The translations under genes and the position numbers were made by a program. The notes under the pieces were generated by a model, which was given only the letters and a program-made list of their open reading frames with translations, was not told the origin of the DNA and searched no databases. This document shows positions 58,991-64,000 of a DNA stretch of 64,000 nucleotides, piece by piece. Position 1 is the stretch's first letter. Each line of letters opens with the position of its first letter. The stretch is from an uncultured Collinsella sp. (GTDB lineage: Bacteria > Actinomycetota > Coriobacteriia > Coriobacteriales > Coriobacteriaceae), in contig UQHK01000012.1 of NCBI GenBank assembly GCA_900540855.1, forward strand, positions 6,027 to 70,026. The letters are read 5' to 3'.

Positions 58991-60991
58991 CTAGTATAGA
59001 GTACCGGAAACATCACTGGCGTTTTCGTATATATACGTAAGTAGACGCTCTTTCCCAAAATGATCAACAAGCTCAGCAAACCCCTGAAGCTTCTTGCCTT
59101 TGAATGAATACTTACTACTCATAAGATCATTGATATCGGCCCACTCATAATACGAGTTTTTAATTAAGCCCTGACTCGATACGTTCTCATTCGATGCGAA
59201 CATCTCGGTTTTCGCATTATTAGTCGATATTGCCGATTGCAACTCACTCCAAGAGTCTTTCCTAATTGAAGCTGAAAAGACATATACCTCATAGCTTTTT
59301 AAATACTTAGCACCGTCATAACTACCAGAACTAATATGCGCGGTTTTTACGACATCGATATATTTATAATTAAATGCATCGACAAAGGAAGAGCCGAACC
59401 GCAAGCAAGCGACATGCTTCGCAATATCATCTGAAATAACAGCTTTTTCATCTAGCTTGCCTTCCGCAAAATACTTTTCAAGCCCTTTTGCTGGAATCTG
59501 ATACTTGTCAGCATACAAATCAAACCGCAACAATACATACACGAAGCCGTTCAGTCGAACGAAAATCAATAAATCGCCTACCCTTCTAATACCGAAACTG
59601 CGACCCAATTTGTAGGACAAGATTGTTGCAAGAGAGGCATGATTTTCAAAAATACTGCGTCGCAGCGAATCGATTTGTTGAGAGTTGCTTATAAAAGGCT
59701 CTGCTAGCTGCCAATCAGAATTGCCATTTGCCTCAAATATTGAAGCAGTTGAATGGCACCATTCAAGCAGAACCCTCATTAGCTGGCGATCATTTTTAAA
59801 ATCACATTGGCCGTTATAGTCATAGGTCAAAAAGCCCAAGACCCCCAAAATCGATTCAGCAATCTGAGTAGTCTGAGTCGAATACCCATCCAGCTTTTTT
59901 GGCAAGGAGGAAAAGCCAGTTGAATTGTCCAAGCGCCCGAATAAACCGAGCAAAGGAAGATATGCATAGTAATGACGTTTAGCAAGAAGCAGAAGGGAGC
60001 CCGTATCACCAAATAATGCATAACGTGAAAACCCGCCCGAAAGTGAAGCCCACTCAACTTTCTCGATAGAGTTCTCCAATGTCAGCTCTGGCCTATCGGC
60101 GACAATTAATGCAAAGAGATGCATTTTGATTCGGTCACCTGCGGAACCGACTACTGAATCACCTTCAATACACGAGACACTTACCAGTTTTTCAGAATCG
60201 AGAGCCAGCCCAAGTTCTTCCTTTATTTCACGACAGACCGCTTCAAGTGCGCTTTCTCCCCACTCAATTTTCCCGCCAGGCAACTGCCATAAACCAGCGC
60301 CGTGTTTCACAAGACAAGAGCGCTTGACAATCAATACGCTACCCTTATGGATAATAGCAAGCGAAGCATTCTGCAGGGCCGGGGATGCGCTTAAGCCTAT
60401 ATCCCCCGCGCTCTCGGCCACCTCAACAGTAAAGTCTTTAAAATAATTCGGCCTATCTTTATTTGCTATGAATTCAAGTGTGCTTTTTGCCAGATCGTCC
60501 CTAATTTTTCTTTCAAACGAATCGACATTCTTGAACACGCCATAGAAAACGCCGTCTTGAGATATTTTATTTTTAAAGCACTTAACCGCTTGCAATTGAG
60601 CAGGATCAACAGCCGATAACGAATCGATCGTATCCTTAAAATAAAACATTATTTTAGTATTGCCGGACCGGCGAACCAGTTTCAAGGCACGTTCGTACTC
60701 TTCTATGGTCCCCGAATCTGCCCTCGGCGTTGCAGATCCGATTCTATCGTGCATCAAGCCAACGAAGATATCAATTGAGGAACCTGCTTGACGATTAATA
60801 ACGTCTTGACAATCATGCCCAATTGAAGGAGCGGCATCAAACTCCCACCTAAACAAATGCAAATAAATGTTAAATACAGGTCCGATTACGCTGTTGATCC
60901 TCTTGACAACGTTATCGACCGCAGTTCTTTCATCTTCCAAGCCGGCAGGAGATGCCAAAAATACGTTCAGTGCTTTAATTTCCGTAGGCAT
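58991..60991 (-). CDS. DUF4062-Nudix fusion protein
   Basis: A 666-residue protein of unusual architecture. Residues 1-170 are a DUF4062/TIR-like domain: NVFLASPAGLEDERTAV, IDIFVGLMHDRIGSATP, SGTIEEYERALKL and KIMFYFKD. Residues about 205-340 are a complete Nudix hydrolase domain with the box G240-x5-E246-x7-R254-E255-I-x-E258-E259-x-G261. The C-terminal 320 residues have no recognised domain. DUF4062 occurs in immune NTPases as an effector or sensor, and Nudix enzymes cleave nucleotide diphosphates such as NAD or ADP-ribose. A role in nucleotide-based defence is an inference. Its stop codon abuts an IS fragment; codon use is AT-rich. Confidence 0.8.
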   Translation of the reverse strand: MPTEIKALNVFLASPAGLEDERTAVDNVVKRINSVIGPVFNIYLHLFRWEFDAAPSIGHDCQDVINRQAGSSIDIFVGLMHDRIGSATPRADSGTIEEYERALKLVRRSGNTKIMFYFKDTIDSLSAVDPAQLQAVKCFKNKISQDGVFYGVFKNVDSFERKIRDDLAKSTLEFIANKDRPNYFKDFTVEVAESAGDIGLSASPALQNASLAIIHKGSVLIVKRSCLVKHGAGLWQLPGGKIEWGESALEAVCREIKEELGLALDSEKLVSVSCIEGDSVVGSAGDRIKMHLFALIVADRPELTLENSIEKVEWASLSGGFSRYALFGDTGSLLLLAKRHYYAYLPLLGLFGRLDNSTGFSSLPKKLDGYSTQTTQIAESILGVLGFLTYDYNGQCDFKNDRQLMRVLLEWCHSTASIFEANGNSDWQLAEPFISNSQQIDSLRRSIFENHASLATILSYKLGRSFGIRRVGDLLIFVRLNGFVYVLLRFDLYADKYQIPAKGLEKYFAEGKLDEKAVISDDIAKHVACLRFGSSFVDAFNYKYIDVVKTAHISSGSYDGAKYLKSYEVYVFSASIRKDSWSELQSAISTNNAKTEMFASNENVSSQGLIKNSYYEWADINDLMSSKYSFKGKKLQGFAELVDHFGKERLLTYIYENASDVSGTLY

Positions 60992-61023
60992 AACCGCTCA
61001 CAGCCTTCAATAGAATTGGAACA

Positions 61024-61048
61024 AACGTCATGCACCAGTCACTGAACG
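61024..61048 (+). repeat. 25-bp imperfect direct repeat, copy B
   Basis: AACGTCATGCACCAGTCACT and GAACG, the partner of 58595-58619. It lies 33 bp upstream of the DUF4062-Nudix start, so the two copies bracket that gene and the transposase fragment. Confidence 0.6.
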
Positions 61049-61192
61049 TATTTAGATATTACTACGGGCGCTTCTATTAAAAGGAAACGTATGACTGTTT
61101 TCGCCAAACGGCGGTAATCGTCATCGAGTAGCCGATTCAAGATCTAAACAAATGAATAAGAGGCATCAGTCTGCACCGAGATGACGCATAAT

Positions 61193-61814
61193 TTCTTTCG
61201 CAAATTGACAACCGCATAGCGGAACACGGCCCGCGCCCCGTCATATGATTTCTAGCGGCTAAACAACAAATCACCGACGAAAGGGGCACGGGCCGCGCCT
61301 GCGAACATCGCATCGGTAGACGAGGAGACGCTCAACGCGCCGCTCGACGAGGAGTCGTCCGAGCTCGTCGGGGCCGAGCGCTACGAGAGGGCGACGAACC
61401 GGGAGACCTACCACAGCGGCCACTACGCGAGAAGGCTCATCACGGGCGTCGGGGAAATCGAGCTCAGCGTGCCGAAGCTCCGCGGGACGGCAGCGAGGAC
61501 GGTGCGCGACGGGTTCGCCGAGACGCTGGCCTACACGAAATTCCCGCCGGAGCACTGGCGCCGGATCAGGACGAACAACGTGATCGAGCGCATCAAGCGC
61601 GAGATCAGGGGTACGAGGGTCGTCGGGACCTTCCCGGACGGCAACTCGGCCCTAATGCTGGTGACGGCGAGGCTGAAGTACATAGTGGAGCACGAGTGGG
61701 GAAAGAGGAGGTACCTGGACATGTCCAAACTGGAGGAGATGGACGAGCTGAAGGAAAAGGCGGAGGGCAAGAAGAGAAAGGGACCGAGGACGGCTAAACC
61801 AATTTGCGAAAGAA
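61193..61814 (+). mobile_element. Internally deleted IS256-family element
   Basis: Terminal inverted repeats TTCTTTCGCAAATT at 61193-61206 and AATTTGCGAAAGAA at 61801-61814 bound a 622-bp segment, about half the size of a complete IS256-type element. It contains N- and C-terminal transposase coding parts but not the catalytic middle. No matching target duplication is visible in the flanking bases, suggesting rearrangement after insertion. Confidence 0.8.
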
Positions 61815-61831
61815 TCTTGACGGTACCTTAA
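61316..61831 (+). pseudogene. IS256-family transposase, internally deleted
   Basis: The frame reads an N-terminal part (VDEETLNAPLDEESSELVGA, ERYERATNRETYHSGHYARR, VGEIELSVPKLRG) and then jumps within a few residues to the C-terminal part (FPPEHWRRIRTNNVIERIKR, RGTRVVGTFPDGNSALMLVT, RLKYIVEHEWGKRRYLDMS). Both are typical of Mutator/IS256 transposases; the roughly 200 residues between them, which carry most of the DDE core, are missing in frame. There is no start codon at the beginning. A deletion derivative that cannot be active by itself. Confidence 0.88.
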
Positions 61832-61910
61832 TGCCCACGATTTTCTCGGTAACATCACGCGCGAGCTTCTCGAATTCAAAACTATCCAACGCTTCGTAGT
61901 TGTAACCCAT
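61812..61910 (-). pseudogene. 5' fragment of a nuclease-like gene cut by the IS element
   Basis: An ATG at 61910 opens MGYNYEALDSFEFEKLARDV and continues TEKIVGIKVPSRF before running into the IS end. This resembles the N-terminus of Mrr-type restriction endonuclease or related proteins (YDF-x-LS-xx-EFE-LVRD-FEK-LG). The rest of the gene is absent on the other side of the IS element. The call rests on about 33 residues. Confidence 0.45.
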
Positions 61911-62024
61911 CGCAATACCATCCAACAGGAAAAGCAATTATTGTTTTGCAAGCAATATGTTAATAGAAGCTGATAATTTAGTTTTCAAATCAAAGTTGCA
62001 GCTCATAGGAGCGCCAACGGTTAT

Positions 62025-63284
62025 CTAGTCATGCAGTCCGAACGCATCCGGGCTTATCAAGCCAGACGATTGGCGCAGGGTCCCCTTGAACGCATCTGAA
62101 GTCAGGCGGCCTTCAATATAGGCTTCATAACAACGAAGCAATGTCTCAGTTGATAGAACTGCGATTTCAGTTCTCTGTGCAATAGAAATCTGCTTCTCAG
62201 GGAATGGATCGCGCTCTTCGGGTCTTAACTCAATTTGAGATGCAAATATTAAGACACCTTTGATTTTTCGAGAGTCGCCTTCGGCCTCCATCTCATCCAT
62301 TTTAATTTGGACATGATCGTATGTCTTTGAAATATGCTGTCGCTTCAGCCCGCGGCCGCTGCCTTTTATTTCAATCAAATAGAAAGTGTCATCGTAAGAG
62401 AAGTTGAAATCCTCTTCCTTATTGTCTTCAAAGGTTTCATCAACCTCAGCAATCTCGGCCAAAAGGTGCCGAGCATTATTTTCAAGATCAAAATCTTTGG
62501 TACAAAGGACTGACTTAATATCCCGATAACTAGAAAGGACTTTCTCAATCCCTTTCTTCTCCTCGTTCAGAACAGCCATTTGTTCATCTATTTCTTTTAC
62601 TCGCGCTCTTTGTACTGTCTCATCATGAAATTCAACTTCATCCAGCCAATCAGGAACGCAAGTGAGCTGGCTTTCAGTTGGAAAAATGCCATTAATAACC
62701 GCCGATAGGTCCTCATTGTCATTTACCTGAAGAGTTGTAGCGGCAAAAGCCTCGGAGATTAGAACGGCTGAAACTGTTGATGCGTTCGAAAAAAGAAGAG
62801 GCTTAATAGGATGCAGTATCGGTGAACTGAAAGAAAAATCCGAATGAAGCTCTCTGTCTGCAAGTGCCGTTTTCGATTCTCCAAAACAAATGGGCAGCGG
62901 AAAAGGAAACAATTCGCATATCGGAGAGTCGGCAAAATCCTTAATAAAATCCTTCAGAAGCTTATTACGCTTATATCTCTTAGCGTCAATGCGTGAATCA
63001 TATTCGTAGGAATATGAATACAAACAGTTTTGCGGAAGCAAGATGATGCATTCAGATTTTTTTGATTGCAGCACCATCTGACTAATCGAAGCAATATCTG
63101 CATGGTCCTTTAATAACGACACATCGCATGGATCGCATTTCCATAAATTCTCATCCTGCAAGTCAATGACCGTTAGCTCAAAGGCATCAAAGGCGCTCGC
63201 ATTGCTGAATTCTCTTATCGTAAGGTCGGTTGTTTCCGCGAATCCACAACCCTGTTTTCTATATACCAATAACTGAGTCTTCAT
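62025..63284 (-). CDS. PD-(D/E)XK nuclease-like protein, unknown family
   Basis: A 419-residue cytoplasmic protein. The N-terminal half is not recognised; a short coiled coil follows (VQRARVKEIDEQMAVLNEEKKGIEK, about residues 225-250), and the C-terminal half contains DDTFYLIEIKGSGRG (about residue 305), a good match to the D-x(n)-E-x-K core of PD-(D/E)XK nucleases, followed by basic residues and HISKTYDHVQIKM. The preferred start is the ATG at 63284, nine bases after GGAGG. It may be a defence nuclease, alone or with a lost partner; codon use is AT-rich. Confidence 0.6.
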   Translation of the reverse strand: MKTQLLVYRKQGCGFAETTDLTIREFSNASAFDAFELTVIDLQDENLWKCDPCDVSLLKDHADIASISQMVLQSKKSECIILLPQNCLYSYSYEYDSRIDAKRYKRNKLLKDFIKDFADSPICELFPFPLPICFGESKTALADRELHSDFSFSSPILHPIKPLLFSNASTVSAVLISEAFAATTLQVNDNEDLSAVINGIFPTESQLTCVPDWLDEVEFHDETVQRARVKEIDEQMAVLNEEKKGIEKVLSSYRDIKSVLCTKDFDLENNARHLLAEIAEVDETFEDNKEEDFNFSYDDTFYLIEIKGSGRGLKRQHISKTYDHVQIKMDEMEAEGDSRKIKGVLIFASQIELRPEERDPFPEKQISIAQRTEIAVLSTETLLRCYEAYIEGRLTSDAFKGTLRQSSGLISPDAFGLHD

Positions 63285-63406
63285 TACATAATCCTCCAAT
63301 AACCAAAATGGATAAATCCCGTGTTCACAATTAATCGCAGTACGGAAACCATTTATCGGCTGTAGACACGATATCCCGCGCCTACAGCCGAAATGAGCCC
63401 GAACCC

Positions 63407-63634
63407 TTAGTCTCGCGGAGGGAAGGGATCGAACCCATGGGAATCCTTTGCGCGAATTCTGCCGTCAGGGCGATGGATAATCAACTCGGACTGTTGGTTA
63501 GAGCTAATGATTCGTCCGCGATTTATAGCATCGCGTTGTGTCGTCGTAACGAATGAAGCGCGACTCGCCCCTTCGCCTTTAACCTGCCAACTTCCGTCCG
63601 CCCGCTTTGTAACGTGTTGATTTCTGCCCTTCAT
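63407..63634 (-). CDS. DUF2188 domain protein
   Basis: A 75-residue protein, almost all of it a DUF2188 domain: GSWQVKGEGASRASFVTTTQ, AINRGRIISSNQQSELIIHR and PDGRIRAKDSHGFDPFPPRD. These small proteins are widespread and of unknown function, often found in mobile regions. The start ATG at 63634 follows GAGGTGA. Confidence 0.85.
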   Translation of the reverse strand: MKGRNQHVTKRADGSWQVKGEGASRASFVTTTQRDAINRGRIISSNQQSELIIHRPDGRIRAKDSHGFDPFPPRD

Positions 63635-63640
63635 GTTCAC

Positions 63641-63920
63641 CTCGCCCTCGAAACCGATTCATCAACGAATCCACAGCACAAGACTTTCAGCAAGTCGCTC
63701 ATGCTGTTCCGTTTAGATTTTAAGCGCCGGTGCGGACATGAACTTAGCGCGCCTTGAATCCCATGAGTCCGATAGCCAAACGCGTAAACAGTCCGCAAAG
63801 ACAAATGCATGCACGATTTAACCAGCCAAAAATAGGGGGCGTCAACCTGCGCCGATGCCCCCCCATGCGAACACGCTATTTGCCACATGAGCCAGATCTC
63901 ATACGCCAGCAGCACACCCC
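63641..63920. other. Intergenic region before the rfbB-like gene end
   Basis: 280 bp with no credible gene. Longer frames here are antisense or out-of-frame extensions of the dehydratase gene. No repeat or terminator of good quality was seen. Confidence 0.4.
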
Positions 63921-64000
63921 CTACTGCCCCTGTGCGCGGTAGCGCGCCTCGGTGGCCTCCTTGGCCGGGCGCCACCAGGACTCGTTGGCCACGTACCAGT
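63921..64000 (-). CDS. Partial dTDP-glucose 4,6-dehydratase (C-terminus)
   Basis: The last 25 codons of a gene that continues past the right edge. The peptide WYVANESWWRPAKEATEARY ends RAQGQ before a TAG. This matches the C-terminal WY-x-x-NE-WW motif of RmlB-type dehydratases, which make dTDP-4-keto-6-deoxyglucose for rhamnose and surface polysaccharides. The bulk of the gene is not visible. Confidence 0.72.
   Translation of the reverse strand, partial: WYVANESWWRPAKEATEARYRAQGQ

Noticed and set aside
61193..61814. Intact IS256 insertion sequence
   Set aside because: The terminal repeats are present but the element is half-length and the transposase lacks a start codon and its central domain.
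63637..63975. 112-residue minus-strand frame near the right edge
   Set aside because: It overlaps the end of the dehydratase gene out of frame, and its sequence shows no family features.
1..64000. CRISPR array
   Set aside because: No set of three or more evenly spaced direct repeats and no cas gene was seen.

Overview
The window looks like a chromosomal segment of a Coriobacteriia member, most likely Collinsella or a close relative. The basis is high-GC housekeeping genes with strong AGGAGG-type ribosome binding sites, the actinobacterial/Gram-positive gene orders (yceD-rpmF-plsX-acpP-rnc-smc-ftsY-ffh; rimP-nusA-infB-rbfA-nrnA-truB-ribF-dnaG-rpoD), and a Gram-positive type Pel polysaccharide operon. 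The genus is an inference; no 16S gene is present.

Region 1 (1-34.2 kb) is a core block, almost entirely on the minus strand. It holds thymidylate and folate genes (thyA, folA), protein targeting and chromosome genes (ffh, ftsY, smc), rnc, lipid genes (acpP, plsX), rpmF, yceD, coaD, rsmD, recG, fakA with an Asp23 protein, two identical tRNA-Asn genes, the nusA/infB operon running on through dnaG and rpoD, then leuS and guaB. The one plus-strand gene inside this block is a DUF134/NifX-type fusion with a His-rich tail, preceded by a pair of matching palindromes. Several leaders and terminators are readable, including a sigma-A promoter followed by an intrinsic terminator just ahead of rimP-nusA, and a very long hairpin ahead of leuS.

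Region 2 (34.2-47.3 kb) holds a ModE-type regulator, a PLP-fold protein that seems to lack its lysine, and an eight-gene minus-strand operon. The operon order of transcription is pelD, pelE, pelA-like deacetylase, pelF, pelG, cotH, a VTC polyphosphate-polymerase-like gene and a DUF4956 membrane gene. Most genes overlap or abut, so polysaccharide synthesis and export appear coupled to CotH/VTC functions.

Region 3 (47.3-63.7 kb) is an AT-richer accessory island with different codon use and insertion-sequence remnants. It contains a tripartite MqsR/MqsA/SecB-like toxin-antitoxin-chaperone system with a promoter flanked by two perfect palindromes, two tiny basic ORFs with excellent ribosome binding sites and a highly structured 3' region, an AAA+ ATPase/subtilisin pair resembling IetAS, a stand-alone PP2C phosphatase, a two-gene unit of a TPR-membrane protein and a metallophosphoesterase-NTPase fusion, a DUF4062-Nudix fusion protein, an internally deleted IS256-type element next to a truncated nuclease-like gene, a PD-(D/E)XK-like gene and a DUF2188 gene. 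This is most simply read as a defence island. The best candidates for undescribed systems are the DUF4062-Nudix protein and the TPR-membrane plus phosphoesterase-NTPase pair.

The window ends in the 3' end of a probable dTDP-glucose 4,6-dehydratase gene, which suggests that the island sits between two cell-surface polysaccharide loci.
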